A DNA stretch of 64,000 nucleotides from Deltaproteobacteria bacterium (GTDB lineage Bacteria; Myxococcota_A; UBA9042; PHBI01): assembly GCA_020632715.1 (NCBI GenBank), contig JACKFA010000003.1, positions 744,001-808,000 on the forward strand, given 5' to 3'. Shown one piece after another: positions 46,244 through 54,989 of this stretch; within the stretch, counting starts at the first letter, position 1; each line of letters opens with the position of its first letter. Position numbers and translations under genes: made by a program. The notes under the pieces are model-generated. The model saw only the letters and a program-made list of their open reading frames with translations, did not search any database and was not told the DNA's origin.

Positions 46244-47647
46244 CTACTGACAGGCCGGGATCGACTCGTGGCACTTGATGCACGCCCGCGGGTTCTTCGA
46301 CGCCATCCGCGAGCACGCCCCGGAGCCCACGAAGCCCGGCGGGTGCGGGTTCACGTTGAGCCCGGTCACCGCGTGGCACTTCATGCACGACTCCTCGGTG
46401 TGGCAGCTCGCGCAGGCCCGGATGTTCCGCTGCGCCTCGAAGCTGTGGTGCCCGGCCGTCCGCTCGCCCTTGACGCCCACCCAGCGGTCGAGATCCCCGT
46501 GGAAGCTCACCTGCTCGGGCGGGCGGTTCGGCTGCTCGACCACCACCTTCGTCGCCTGGTGGCAGTCCACGCAGAAGGTCTGCGACCGGTGGCAGCTCTG
46601 GCAGTCCGGCACGTTCTTCCTGGCCGCGATGGGGTGCTGCAGGATCCAGTTGTTCGGGTGCACCTTCAGCGGCTTCGTGACGCCGTTGTGGCAGTCCACG
46701 CACTCCTTCTGGGTGTGGCAATTCGCGCAGTAGCCGTCGCCGAGCGACGCCGCGACCCGGTGGTCCTCGAGCCAGCCGGGCCCGTGCGCGTCATCGAAGT
46801 ACCAGCCCGCGGGCTCGAGCATCTGCCCGAGGAGCTTCGTGTCGATCCGCCCATCCGGCACCGTCAGGTGGCACGTCTTGCACTCGCTCGACGCCTGCTT
46901 CCCGTCGTGGCACGACAGGCACGTCCCCATGACCGGGAGCGCGTTCTCGCGCGTCGCGAGCGCGACGTTCGACATGTCGCCGTGGCACGTCGCGCAGGTG
47001 GTCCCCTGGTCGAGGTGGATCTTGTGGTTGAACTTCAGGTTCGGCGTCGGGAAGCGCACGGCCGGCGGGTGCGCCTTCACCTGGCTCGTGTCGCTCCGGT
47101 CGGCGCCTGGGAGCCACTCGGGGGTGAACCCGGGGTGACAGGTCGCGCACGTCCCGGGCGGCGACGCCGCGGGGTCCTCGTCCTCGATGTCGTGGCAGTC
47201 GAGGCACTGCGCCTCCTTCGGGAGGTTCACGTCGCTCGCGCGCAGGCTCTGCTTCACCGAGTCGTGGCAGTCCGAGCACTCGAGCTTGTTCGCGAGGTGC
47301 ACCGAGTGCGAGAAGCGCAGCGGGATCGACTGCTTCGGGATGATGAGCGGGCTCGCCGTGTGCTTCCGCCCCCCCTTGTGGGCCTTCTCCATCAGGGCCT
47401 GCCCGCCCTCGGTCATCGGGTCGAGCGCCGTCGTCGGCGTGCCCGCCGCCCTGGCCGACGCGCCCCCCGACGCCGCGGGCCCCTCGCCCGGCGCGGCCGC
47501 GTGCGCGACGGTGAGCCACACCGCGGCCACGATGGCGATGGCGCCGAGCGCGAGCAGCGTCCCGACGACGGTGCTCCCGCGCTCTCCGTCGACCGCGCCC
47601 CGCGCCGTCCCGACGGCGGCGCTCCTCTTCGTCGCGTTCCCGCTCAT
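46244..47647 (-). CDS. Membrane-anchored 13-haem c-type cytochrome
   Basis: 467 residues from ATG 47647, overlapping the porin stop by four bases (ATGA). A single N-terminal membrane helix (STVVGTLLALGAIAIVAAVWLTVAH) anchors it. Thirteen CxxCH haem motifs follow: CSDCH, CLDCH, CATCH twice, CLSCH, CKTCH, CANCH, CVDCH twice, CQSCH, CASCH, CMKCH and CIKCH, with many extra His residues as distal ligands (HSVHLANKLE, FNHKIHLD). It belongs to the multihaem cytochromes that carry electrons across the envelope in metal reducers. The coupled outer-membrane porin upstream suggests a porin-cytochrome conduit; no second cytochrome is next to it. Confidence 0.9.
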   Translation of the reverse strand: MSGNATKRSAAVGTARGAVDGERGSTVVGTLLALGAIAIVAAVWLTVAHAAAPGEGPAASGGASARAAGTPTTALDPMTEGGQALMEKAHKGGRKHTASPLIIPKQSIPLRFSHSVHLANKLECSDCHDSVKQSLRASDVNLPKEAQCLDCHDIEDEDPAASPPGTCATCHPGFTPEWLPGADRSDTSQVKAHPPAVRFPTPNLKFNHKIHLDQGTTCATCHGDMSNVALATRENALPVMGTCLSCHDGKQASSECKTCHLTVPDGRIDTKLLGQMLEPAGWYFDDAHGPGWLEDHRVAASLGDGYCANCHTQKECVDCHNGVTKPLKVHPNNWILQHPIAARKNVPDCQSCHRSQTFCVDCHQATKVVVEQPNRPPEQVSFHGDLDRWVGVKGERTAGHHSFEAQRNIRACASCHTEESCMKCHAVTGLNVNPHPPGFVGSGACSRMASKNPRACIKCHESIPACQ

Positions 47648-49017
47648 AGCCAGAAGTCCAGGTCGACCACCGCGAGCACGCGCAGCGACTGCGTCTGCAG
47701 GCGGTTGAAGTTCTGCTCCACCATGAGCGACACCGCCGCCTTCTTCTCGACGAGGTAGCTCGCGCCGAGCTGATAGCCGAAGCCGAACGTCTCGAGGTTC
47801 GGCTGGAGCGCGTCTTCGATGAGGATCGCCGTCGCGCGCGCGTCGAGCTGCCACTCCTCGGGCACGACGGCCCAGGCGCCGCCGAGGTCGACGAGCAGGC
47901 GATCGCCGCCGTAGCCGGTCTCCCAGCTCGCGTCGAGGTGGAGGCGCCCGTCGCGCCCGAACCGCTGCGCGATCCCGCCCATCGCGCCCCAGGCCTCGAC
48001 GACCGTCGCCTTCTCTTCGAGCAGGAGCTCACCCTCGCGGGCGCCGTACCCCTCGTTGCCGAAGAAGCGCACCATCCCACCGACGTAGAGCTGGCTGTCG
48101 GCCGAGCCGTGCCAGCGGAGCTTCAGGTGGCCGTCGTTGAGCGCGAACGCCGTGAAGATGTTGAAGATGCTGTCCGCGTCGAAGCTCGGCAGCATGCGCA
48201 GGTACTCGCCCTCGACGTCGAAGGCGTCGCTCACCTGCCAGCGGATCCCCGCCTGGATCTTGTCGAAGCGGCCGTTGTAGAGGTCGTAGCTCGCGAGCGC
48301 GTTCACGTGCAGCCCCTCGACCACGCGCTGGTAGAACGAGCCGCCGACCTTCTCCTGGTCGACGTAGCCGCCGGAGAAGAGGCGCCGGTAGCCGAGCCAC
48401 GCGCGGGTCCAGGTGAGGTCCTCGGTGACGAGCGCCGCGCCGAGCACGACGGTCGTCTTGTCGGCCGGCTTCTCGTCGCGGAGGAAGCGCACCCCGTCGA
48501 GCTCGAAGGCGGACACGTTGAAGTCCGAGAGGCTCTCCTTCACCTCGAGGCCGCCGATGAGCTCCACCCCGAAGTAGAGCGGGGTCTTCACCGTGACGAT
48601 GCCGCCGTCCATCATGAGGTAGTCGAGCGCGTCGGCGTGGAGCTGGCGGCCGAGCGTCACGTCGAGGAACCCGGCGACGTCCTTCGCCTGGATGAACACG
48701 TACGGGATCGACAGCTGGTCCTTCCGCAGGTTCTTCACGTCCTCGCGCTCGCGGTCGGACAGGCCGAAGTCGGCGTCGAAGCGGAAGAGCGCGGAGATGG
48801 AGAGCGTGTCGTCCTCGGGGTCGAGGAGGTGGTAGGCGCCGAAGCCGACGTACTGATGGAGGCGGCGCCGGTTGAGCACCTCGTTGCCGCTCGTGACGAG
48901 CTGGTAGGCGTCGCCCACGGTCTGCGAGTACACGCGGAAGTCCGCGGCGGCGGCCGGCGCGGGGGTGAGGGCCGACCCGAGCACGAGACCGAGCGCGCAG
49001 GCACAGCCGAGTAGCAT
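47644..49017 (-). CDS. Outer-membrane beta-barrel protein (porin) paired with the multihaem cytochrome
   Basis: 457 residues from ATG 49017; the frame continues upstream, but the sequence before MLLGCACALGLVLGSALT is not protein-like. The signal peptide is cut after about AAAA. The rest alternates hydrophobic and polar residues with aromatic girdles, for example LSISALFRFDADFG, GVELIGGLEVKES, HVNALASYDLYNGRF, KAAVSLMVEQNFN, and ends with the terminal strand VLAVVDLDFWL; the C-terminal aromatic-Leu end is usual for barrels. No similarity to MtrB is certain. It precedes and overlaps the 13-haem cytochrome, which suggests a joint transmembrane electron conduit. Confidence 0.78.
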   Translation of the reverse strand: MLLGCACALGLVLGSALTPAPAAAADFRVYSQTVGDAYQLVTSGNEVLNRRRLHQYVGFGAYHLLDPEDDTLSISALFRFDADFGLSDREREDVKNLRKDQLSIPYVFIQAKDVAGFLDVTLGRQLHADALDYLMMDGGIVTVKTPLYFGVELIGGLEVKESLSDFNVSAFELDGVRFLRDEKPADKTTVVLGAALVTEDLTWTRAWLGYRRLFSGGYVDQEKVGGSFYQRVVEGLHVNALASYDLYNGRFDKIQAGIRWQVSDAFDVEGEYLRMLPSFDADSIFNIFTAFALNDGHLKLRWHGSADSQLYVGGMVRFFGNEGYGAREGELLLEEKATVVEAWGAMGGIAQRFGRDGRLHLDASWETGYGGDRLLVDLGGAWAVVPEEWQLDARATAILIEDALQPNLETFGFGYQLGASYLVEKKAAVSLMVEQNFNRLQTQSLRVLAVVDLDFWL

Positions 49018-49120
49018 CTGCGGGGGCGGACGGATGGGATCCTCCGAGGACGGCGAGGGACCTGCGGACGGTAGCACCTCGCCGGGGTTGTGCAACTGCG
49101 ATAACGTCACCGACGAGGTG

Positions 49121-50197
49121 ATGCAGACGCTGACAAATCTCCTCGCCGCCTTCGACCCGACCGCGCCCCTCGGGCGCGCGGAGACGCCGCCGGCCGGCTG
49201 GTACACTCGCGACGACGTGCACGCGCGCGAGCTCGCGACGGTGTGGCGGCGCTGCTATCGCGTCGTGGCGCGGCTCGGTGAGGTCGCGAGCGCTGGGCGC
49301 TTCGTCGGCGGGAGTCGCCCCGGGCTCTCGTGGCTCGTGACGCGCGGCGAGGACGGAGCGCTGCGGGCCTTCCACAACACGTGCCGCCACAAGGGGACGG
49401 TGCTCGTCGAGGGCGTCGGCGAGGGCGCCGTCACGTGCCCGTACCACGGCTGGCGCTACGCGCTCGACGGGGCCCTCCGGAGCGCCCCGCGCGCGGCCGG
49501 GATCGAGGCGCTCGCGGGGCGCAGGCTCGCCCTGCCGCCGCTCGCGCTGTCGACCTGGGGCCCGCTCGTCCTGGTCGCGCCCGAGCCGGCGCCGCCGCCC
49601 CCCGACGTCGCGGCGCCCGAGGTGCACGCGGCGTTCGTCGCGGCCGGCATGGACGGGCTCGTGCACTGGGGGCGCCACAGCTGGGACGTCGCCTGCAACT
49701 GGAAGGTGTTCGTCGACAACTACCTCGACGGCGGCTACCACGTCGCGATCGCCCACCCCGGGCTCGCGGGGCAGCTCGACCTCGACGCCTACGAGACGCG
49801 GGTCTACGCGCGCTCGTCGCTGCAGACGGCGGGCGGCGCGGACGCGCGCATCGGCGGGGGCGCGCTCTACGGCTGGCTCTATCCGAACATCATGCTGAAC
49901 CGGTACGGGCCGGTGCTCGACGTGAACGTGGTCTACCCGACCGGGCCGCGCACGTGCCGCGTGCTCTTCGACTATTGGTTCACGCCGGACGCGCTCGCGG
50001 ACGAGGCGTTCGTCGCGGCGAGCGTGGCGTCGAGCGTCGCGACCCAGGAGGAGGACGTCGCCCTCTGCGAGCGCGTGCAGCGCGGGCTCGAGGGCTCGGG
50101 CTACGAGCGCGGCCCGTACGCGCCGCGCGTCGAGGCCGCGATGCACGCCTTCCACAAGCTCCTCGCGGCCGACCTCGCGGGTGACGACGGGGTGTGA
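49121..50197 (+). CDS. Rieske non-haem iron oxygenase, alpha subunit
   Basis: 358 residues from ATG 49121, six bases after GAGG. The Rieske [2Fe-2S] ligands are C88-x-H90 and C106-x2-H109 (CRHKGT...CPYHGW). The catalytic iron ligands D203, H207 and H212 lie in VDNYLDGGYHVAIAHP, followed by the conserved GAYGW-type region GGGALYGWLYPNIMLNRYG. Near the C-terminus, EEDVALCERVQRGLEG matches the choline monooxygenase and GbcA-like branch, which oxidises quaternary amines, although substrates cannot be predicted with certainty. No reductase subunit is adjacent, so a partner reductase must come from elsewhere. The stop codon is inside the palindrome GTGAACGGCGTTCAC. Confidence 0.9.
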   Translation: MQTLTNLLAAFDPTAPLGRAETPPAGWYTRDDVHARELATVWRRCYRVVARLGEVASAGRFVGGSRPGLSWLVTRGEDGALRAFHNTCRHKGTVLVEGVGEGAVTCPYHGWRYALDGALRSAPRAAGIEALAGRRLALPPLALSTWGPLVLVAPEPAPPPPDVAAPEVHAAFVAAGMDGLVHWGRHSWDVACNWKVFVDNYLDGGYHVAIAHPGLAGQLDLDAYETRVYARSSLQTAGGADARIGGGALYGWLYPNIMLNRYGPVLDVNVVYPTGPRTCRVLFDYWFTPDALADEAFVAASVASSVATQEEDVALCERVQRGLEGSGYERGPYAPRVEAAMHAFHKLLAADLAGDDGV

Positions 50198-50208
50198 ACG
50201 GCGTTCAC
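50194..50208. repeat. GTGAACGGCGTTCAC palindrome over the Rieske gene stop
   Basis: A perfect 6-bp-arm palindrome with a 3-base centre whose left arm contains the TGA stop (50195-50197) of the oxygenase gene. It is identical to the 15-mer at 17771-17785. It separates this gene from the kdp promoter region. Confidence 0.7.
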
Positions 50209-50227
50209 GCCGCGGTCATGCGGCCAT

Positions 50228-50294
50228 CTTGATGCCGTCTTGACGCCCGCCCGCGCGACCTTGACGCCTCCCTGACGCGGTCCGGCGCTACGGT
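50228..50294 (+). promoter_or_regulatory. Kdp promoter with four OmpR/PhoB-type half-sites
   Basis: CTTGATGCC (50228), CTTGACGCC (50239), CTTGACGCC (50260) and CCTGACGCG (50271) start at intervals of 11, 21 and 11 bases. Direct repeats of 11-base period are the typical binding pattern of OmpR/PhoB regulators such as KdpE, which is encoded in the same operon. TACGGT (50289-50294) follows the last half-site by about nine bases, matching class II activation where the box replaces the -35. The start would be near 50301. Confidence 0.6.
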
Positions 50295-50318
50295 GCCTCC
50301 AACGACGGAGGTCTCACC

Positions 50319-50399
50319 GTGGATCTGTTCCTCTTGGCGCTTCTCATCCTCTTCTTCGCCGTGACGTGGCTCTTCGCGCGCGTCTGCGACCGCCTCTGA
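50319..50399 (+). CDS. 26-residue single-span membrane peptide ahead of kdpF
   Basis: MDLFLLALLILFFAVTWLFARVCDRL, read as two parts here: MDLFLLALLILFFAVTW is one hydrophobic helix and LFARVCDRL a short charged end. It starts at GTG 50319 with GGAGG at 50306-50310 and ends with TGA at 50397-50399. It is the first reading frame of the kdp operon, 16 bases before kdpF. Short peptides of the form MD...W...CDRL occur in front of kdp genes in other bacteria as far as I recall, but no function is known to me. The good ribosome site and position argue that it is translated. Confidence 0.65.
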   Translation: MDLFLLALLILFFAVTWLFARVCDRL

Positions 50400-50415
50400 G
50401 CCGCAGGAGCCGGCC

Positions 50416-50508
50416 ATGGACATCCTGACGGCCCTCGGCGCCGCGCTCGCGGCCCTGCTCGCCCTCTACCTCGTCTTCGCGCTCCTCTTCCCGGAGAAGC
50501 TGCAATGA
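50416..50508 (+). CDS. kdpF: KdpF, small subunit of the K+-transporting ATPase
   Basis: 30 residues from ATG 50416, too short for most gene finders. One transmembrane helix (LTALGAALAALLALYLVFALLF) ends in the family-typical PEKLQ. KdpF stabilises the KdpABC complex. GCAGGAG precedes the start, and the stop overlaps the kdpA ATG (ATGA). The usual KdpF length is about 29 residues. Confidence 0.85.
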   Translation: MDILTALGAALAALLALYLVFALLFPEKLQ

Positions 50509-52220
50509 GCACCTTCGCCGTCGTACAGCTCGGCGTCTATCTCCTCGTCCTCGTCGCTCTCGCGATCCCCCTCGGCGGCTACATCGCGCGCGTCCTCCGC
50601 GGCGAGAGCCTCGGGCCGCTCCGCGTCCTCGCCCCCGTCGAGCGCGCGCTCTACCGCGTCGCCGGCGTCCGCCCCGAGCGCGAGATGAGCGCTCTCCAGT
50701 ACACCGCGGCCGTGCTCCTCTTCTCTCTCGTCTCCGCCCTCGCGCTCTACGCGCTCCAGCGCCTGCAGGCGGTCGTCCCGCTGGCGCCCGCCGGCCGCGA
50801 CGCCGTCCCGCCCGGCGTCGCGTTCAACACCGCCGTCTCCTTCACGACGAACACCAACTGGCAGGCCTACGGCGGCGAGACCACGATGACGCCGCTCACG
50901 CAGATGGTCGGCCTCACGGTCCAGAACTTCGTCTCCGCCGCCGTCGGCATCGCCGTCCTCGCGGCGTTCGTCCGCGGCTTCGCGCGCCGCGCCGCGACCG
51001 GCCTCGGCAACTTCTGGGCCGACCTCGTCCGCGTGACGCTCTACGTCCTCCTCCCGCTCGCGCTCGTCGTCGCGCTCGTCCTGGTCGCGACGGGGGTCGT
51101 CCAGACGCTCGGCGACCACGCGACGACCACCCTGCTCGACGGCGGCGGCGACCGCGTGATCGCGCTCGGCCCGGTCGCCTCGCAGGTCGCCATCAAGCAG
51201 CTCGGCACGAACGGCGGCGGCTTCTTCAACGTGAACTCCGCGCACCCGCTCGAGAACCCGTCGGCCGTCGCCGGTTTCATCGAGCTCCTCGCGATCCTCC
51301 TCATCCCGGCGGCGCTCTGCTTCACGTTCGGCCGCCTCGTCGACGACGCGCGCCAGGGCGTCGCCGTTTTCCTCGCGATGCTCGCCATCTTCGTGCCGCT
51401 CACGGTGGGCACCATCGCCGCCGAGGAGGCCGGGAACCCCGCGCTCGCCGCGCTCGCCGTGGACCAGGGCGGCTCCGACCTCCAGGGGGGCGGCAACCTC
51501 GAGGGGAAGGAGGTCCGCTTCGGCGTCGCGCAGTCCGCGCTCTGGGCGACCGCGACGACCGCCGCGAGCAACGGCTCGGTCGACTCCATGCACGACGCCT
51601 ACACGCCGCTCGGTGGGCTCGCGCCGCTCTGGCTCATCCAGCTCGGCGAGGTCGTGTTCGGCGGCGTCGGGAGCGGCCTCTACGGGATGCTCCTCTTCGC
51701 CGTCCTCGCCGTGTTCATCGCGGGGCTGATGGTCGGCCGCACACCCGAGTATCTCGGCAAGAAGATCGAGGGGTTCGAGATCAAGATGGCCGTCGTCGCG
51801 CTCCTCGTGCCGGCCGCCGCCACGCTCCTCGGCGCGGCCCTCGCCGTGACCACGCCCGACGCGGTCGCCGCCACGTCGAACCCCGGCCCCCACGGGTTCA
51901 GCGAGATCCTCTACGCGTTCTCGTCGGCGGCGAACAACAACGGCTCCGCCTTCGCCGGCCTCGACGCCTCCGGCGACTTCTACACGGTCGCGCTCGGGCT
52001 CGCGATGCTCCTCGGCCGCTACTGGGTCATCGTGCCGGTCCTCGCCATCGCGGGGCGGCTCGCGAAGAAGGCCCCCGTCCCGCTCAGCGCCGGCACGCTC
52101 CCGACCCACACGCCCCTCTTCATCGGGCTCCTCGTCGGCGTCGTCCTCCTCCTCGGCGCCCTCACCTTCGTGCCAGCGCTCGCGCTCGGCCCGATCGCCG
52201 AGCACCTCACCCTCCCCTGA
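50505..52220 (+). CDS. kdpA: Potassium-transporting ATPase subunit A
   Basis: 571 residues from ATG 50505. KdpA is the SKT-family channel-like subunit that holds the selectivity filter. Ten helices are visible, with the filter loops FNTAVSFTTNTNWQAYGGE, IKQLGTNGGGFFNVNSAHPLENP, TTAASNGSVDSMHDAYTPLGG and AFSSAANNNGSAFAGL, all intact. The length is the family norm (about 557-580). It overlaps kdpF and is followed by kdpB after 16 bases, in the standard order. Confidence 0.97.
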   Translation: MSTFAVVQLGVYLLVLVALAIPLGGYIARVLRGESLGPLRVLAPVERALYRVAGVRPEREMSALQYTAAVLLFSLVSALALYALQRLQAVVPLAPAGRDAVPPGVAFNTAVSFTTNTNWQAYGGETTMTPLTQMVGLTVQNFVSAAVGIAVLAAFVRGFARRAATGLGNFWADLVRVTLYVLLPLALVVALVLVATGVVQTLGDHATTTLLDGGGDRVIALGPVASQVAIKQLGTNGGGFFNVNSAHPLENPSAVAGFIELLAILLIPAALCFTFGRLVDDARQGVAVFLAMLAIFVPLTVGTIAAEEAGNPALAALAVDQGGSDLQGGGNLEGKEVRFGVAQSALWATATTAASNGSVDSMHDAYTPLGGLAPLWLIQLGEVVFGGVGSGLYGMLLFAVLAVFIAGLMVGRTPEYLGKKIEGFEIKMAVVALLVPAAATLLGAALAVTTPDAVAATSNPGPHGFSEILYAFSSAANNNGSAFAGLDASGDFYTVALGLAMLLGRYWVIVPVLAIAGRLAKKAPVPLSAGTLPTHTPLFIGLLVGVVLLLGALTFVPALALGPIAEHLTLP

Positions 52221-52236
52221 CCCGCGCGAGGTGCCC

Positions 52237-54318
52237 ATGACCGCCGCGTCCAAGAAGCCCGCCAAGGCCGCCCTCTTCCCTCGCGAGCTCGCCCGGCGCG
52301 CCGCGCTCGACGCGTTCCGGAAGCTGTCGCCGCGCCGCATGGTGCGGAACCCCGTCATGTTCGTCGTCGAAATCGGGAGCGTCTTCACGACCCTCCTCTT
52401 CCTCCACGCCGCCATCACCGGCGCCGGCGACGCGAGCCCGGGCTTCACCCTGGCCGTGTCCCTCTGGCTCTGGTTCACCGTGCTCTTCGCGAACTTCGCG
52501 GAGGCGATGGCCGAGGGCCGCGGGAAGGCGCAGGCCGACAGCCTCCGCCGCGCCCGCCGCGACGTCCGCGCCGTGCGGCTGCGCGAGGGGCGGCGCGACG
52601 GCCCGCGCGACGAGGTCGCGTCGTCCGATCTCCGCGCCGGGAACGTCGTCCTCGTCGAGGCCGGCTGCCCCATCCCCGGCGACGGCGACGTGATCGAGGG
52701 CGTCGCCTCGGTCGACGAGAGCGCCATCACCGGCGAGAGCGCGCCGGTCATCCGCGAGTCGGGGGGCGATCGCAGCGCCGTCACGGGCGGCACGCGTGTG
52801 CTCTCCGACTGGCTCGTCGTGCGCGTCACCACCAACCCCGGCGAGACCTTCCTCGACCGCATGATTGGCATGGTCGAGGGCGCGCGCCGACAGAAGACCC
52901 CGAACGAGATCGCGCTCGACATCCTGCTCGCCGCGCTGACGCTCGTCTTCCTCCTCGCGACCGCGACGCTCCTCCCCTTCTCCGAGCACGCCGTGCGCGC
53001 GACCGGCGCCGGGGCCCCGGTCGCCCTCACCGTGCTCGTGGCGCTCCTCGTCTGCCTCATCCCGACGACCATCGGCGGCCTCCTCTCCGCCATCGGCATC
53101 GCGGGCATGGACCGCCTCATCCAGGAGAACGTCGTCGCCACCTCGGGGCGCGCCGTCGAGGCCGCGGGCGACGTGGACGTGCTGCTCCTCGACAAGACCG
53201 GCACCATCACGCTCGGGAACCGCCAGGCCACCGCCTTCCTCCCCGCCCCCGGCGTCTCCGAGCGCGACCTCGCCGTCGCCGCCGCGACCGCTTCGCTCGC
53301 CGACGAGACCCCCGAGGGCCGGAGCATCGTCGTCCTCGCGAAGAGCGCGTTCGGCGTCCGTGACGAGGTGCGCGACGGGGTCACCAAGCGCGTGCCTTTC
53401 ACGGCGCAGACGCGGATGAGCGGCGTGGACGTCGGCGCGTCGCGCCTCCGGAAGGGCGCGGGCGACGCCGTCAGGCGCTGGGTGCACGAGCTCGGCGGGA
53501 GCGTGCCCGGGCCGGTCGAGCGCGCGATCGACGAGTGCGCCCGCCGTGGCTCGACGCCGCTCGTGGTCGCCCGCGACGCCGCCGTCCTCGGCGTGGTCGA
53601 GCTCAAGGACATCGTGAAGGGCGGCATCGTCGAGCGGTTCGCGGAGCTCCGCCGCGTCGGCATCAAGACCATCATGATCACCGGCGACAACCCGCTCACC
53701 GCGGCGGCCATCGCCGCCGAGGCCGGCGTGGACGACTTCCTCGCGGAGGCGACGCCCGAGGCGAAGCTCGCGATGATCCGCCGCTACCAGGCCGAGGGCC
53801 ACCTCGTCGCGATGACCGGCGACGGCACGAACGACGCGCCGGCGCTCGCGCAGGCCGACGTCGCGGTCGCCATGAACACGGGCACCCAGGCCGCCAAGGA
53901 GGCCGGGAACATGGTCGACCTCGACTCGAACCCGACGAAGCTCCTCTCCATCGTGGTCATCGGCAAGCAGATGCTCATGACCCGCGGCGCGCTCACGACC
54001 TTCAGCATCGCGAACGACGTCGCGAAGTACTTCGCCGTCATCCCGGCGGCCTTCGCCGCGACCTACCCCGCGCTCGGCGGTCTCGACGTCATGGGGCTCA
54101 CCTCGCCCACGTCGGCCGTCCTGTCGGCCGTCATCTTCAACGCGCTCGTCATCGTCGCGCTCATCCCGTCGGCGCTCCGCGGCGTGCGCTACCGCCCGGC
54201 GCCGGCTGGGGCGCTGCTTCGGCGGAACCTCCTGTGGTACGGTCTCGGCGGGCTCCTCGTGCCGTTCCTCGGGATCAAGCTCATCGATCTCCTCCTGACC
54301 GCCCTCGGAGTCGCGTGA
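52237..54318 (+). CDS. kdpB: Potassium-transporting P-type ATPase subunit B
   Basis: 693 residues from ATG 52237 with GAGGTG upstream. It couples ATP hydrolysis to K+ uptake. The phosphorylation site D319 is in DKTGTITLGNR, the actuator motif is TGES in SAITGESAPVI, and the nucleotide-binding residues include GDGTNDAPALAQADVAVAMN. The conserved serine of the TGES loop, whose phosphorylation inhibits the E. coli pump, is present. It is slightly longer than the usual 680 residues because of its N-terminal MTAASKKPAKAA. It overlaps kdpC (stop TGA inside GTGATG). Confidence 0.97.
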   Translation: MTAASKKPAKAALFPRELARRAALDAFRKLSPRRMVRNPVMFVVEIGSVFTTLLFLHAAITGAGDASPGFTLAVSLWLWFTVLFANFAEAMAEGRGKAQADSLRRARRDVRAVRLREGRRDGPRDEVASSDLRAGNVVLVEAGCPIPGDGDVIEGVASVDESAITGESAPVIRESGGDRSAVTGGTRVLSDWLVVRVTTNPGETFLDRMIGMVEGARRQKTPNEIALDILLAALTLVFLLATATLLPFSEHAVRATGAGAPVALTVLVALLVCLIPTTIGGLLSAIGIAGMDRLIQENVVATSGRAVEAAGDVDVLLLDKTGTITLGNRQATAFLPAPGVSERDLAVAAATASLADETPEGRSIVVLAKSAFGVRDEVRDGVTKRVPFTAQTRMSGVDVGASRLRKGAGDAVRRWVHELGGSVPGPVERAIDECARRGSTPLVVARDAAVLGVVELKDIVKGGIVERFAELRRVGIKTIMITGDNPLTAAAIAAEAGVDDFLAEATPEAKLAMIRRYQAEGHLVAMTGDGTNDAPALAQADVAVAMNTGTQAAKEAGNMVDLDSNPTKLLSIVVIGKQMLMTRGALTTFSIANDVAKYFAVIPAAFAATYPALGGLDVMGLTSPTSAVLSAVIFNALVIVALIPSALRGVRYRPAPAGALLRRNLLWYGLGGLLVPFLGIKLIDLLLTALGVA

Positions 54319-54989
54319 TGACGGCCCACCCTCGCTCGACGCCCGCGCCGGCCTCGTCGCTCCCGCCCGAACCCGCCGCCGAGCCCGGCGTCGGCTGGCT
54401 CGCCACCCTCCGCGCCGCCGCCGTGCTGCTCGCGGCCGCGACGGTCCTCTGCGGGCTCCTCTACCCGCTCGCCGTGACCGGCGTCGCGCAGCTCGCGCTC
54501 CCCGAGCAGGCGAACGGCTCCCTCGTCACCGCCGCCGACGGGCGCGTCGTCGGCTCGGCGCTCGTCGGCCAGCCCTTCACGGCGCCCGGCTACTTCTGGG
54601 GGCGGCCGTCCGCGACGTCGCCTCTGCCCTATGACGCGGCGGCCTCGGCCGGGTCGAACCTGGCCGCGTCGAACCCGGCGCTCGCCGCGCGCGCGGCGGC
54701 CCGCGTGGGGGAGCTGCGCGCCGCGGACCCCGAGGCCACGGGGCCCGTGCCGGCCGACCTCGTCACGACCTCGGCGAGCGGCCTCGATCCGGACATCAGC
54801 CCGGCCGGCGCGCTCTTCCAGGTGACGCGCGTCGCCCACGCCCGCGGCCTCGACCCGGCGCGGGTGAAGGCGCTCGTCCGGGAGCACGTCGAGCCACCCG
54901 CCCTCGGCTTCCTCGGGGACCCGCGCGTCAACGTGCTGCGGCTGAACCTCGCGCTCGATCGGCTCGCCGGAGGGCCCCCCGCCCGATGA
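54318..54989 (+). CDS. kdpC: Potassium-transporting ATPase subunit C
   Basis: 223 residues from ATG 54318, which shares one base with the kdpB stop. KdpC has one membrane helix (AAAVLLAAATVLCGLLYPLAVTGVAQLA) and a periplasmic domain. QANGSLV, GSALVGQPF, YFWGRPSAT, AASAGSNLAASNP and PDISPAGALFQVTRVA are the family signatures. The N-terminal 27 residues are an unusual Pro/Ala-rich extension. The stop overlaps the kdpD ATG (ATGA). Confidence 0.95.
   Translation: MTAHPRSTPAPASSLPPEPAAEPGVGWLATLRAAAVLLAAATVLCGLLYPLAVTGVAQLALPEQANGSLVTAADGRVVGSALVGQPFTAPGYFWGRPSATSPLPYDAAASAGSNLAASNPALAARAAARVGELRAADPEATGPVPADLVTTSASGLDPDISPAGALFQVTRVAHARGLDPARVKALVREHVEPPALGFLGDPRVNVLRLNLALDRLAGGPPAR

Noticed and set aside
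50228..50279. Iterons of a replication origin
   Set aside because: There are only four 9-base half-sites at OmpR-like spacing, directly before a kdp promoter, and no rep gene is nearby.
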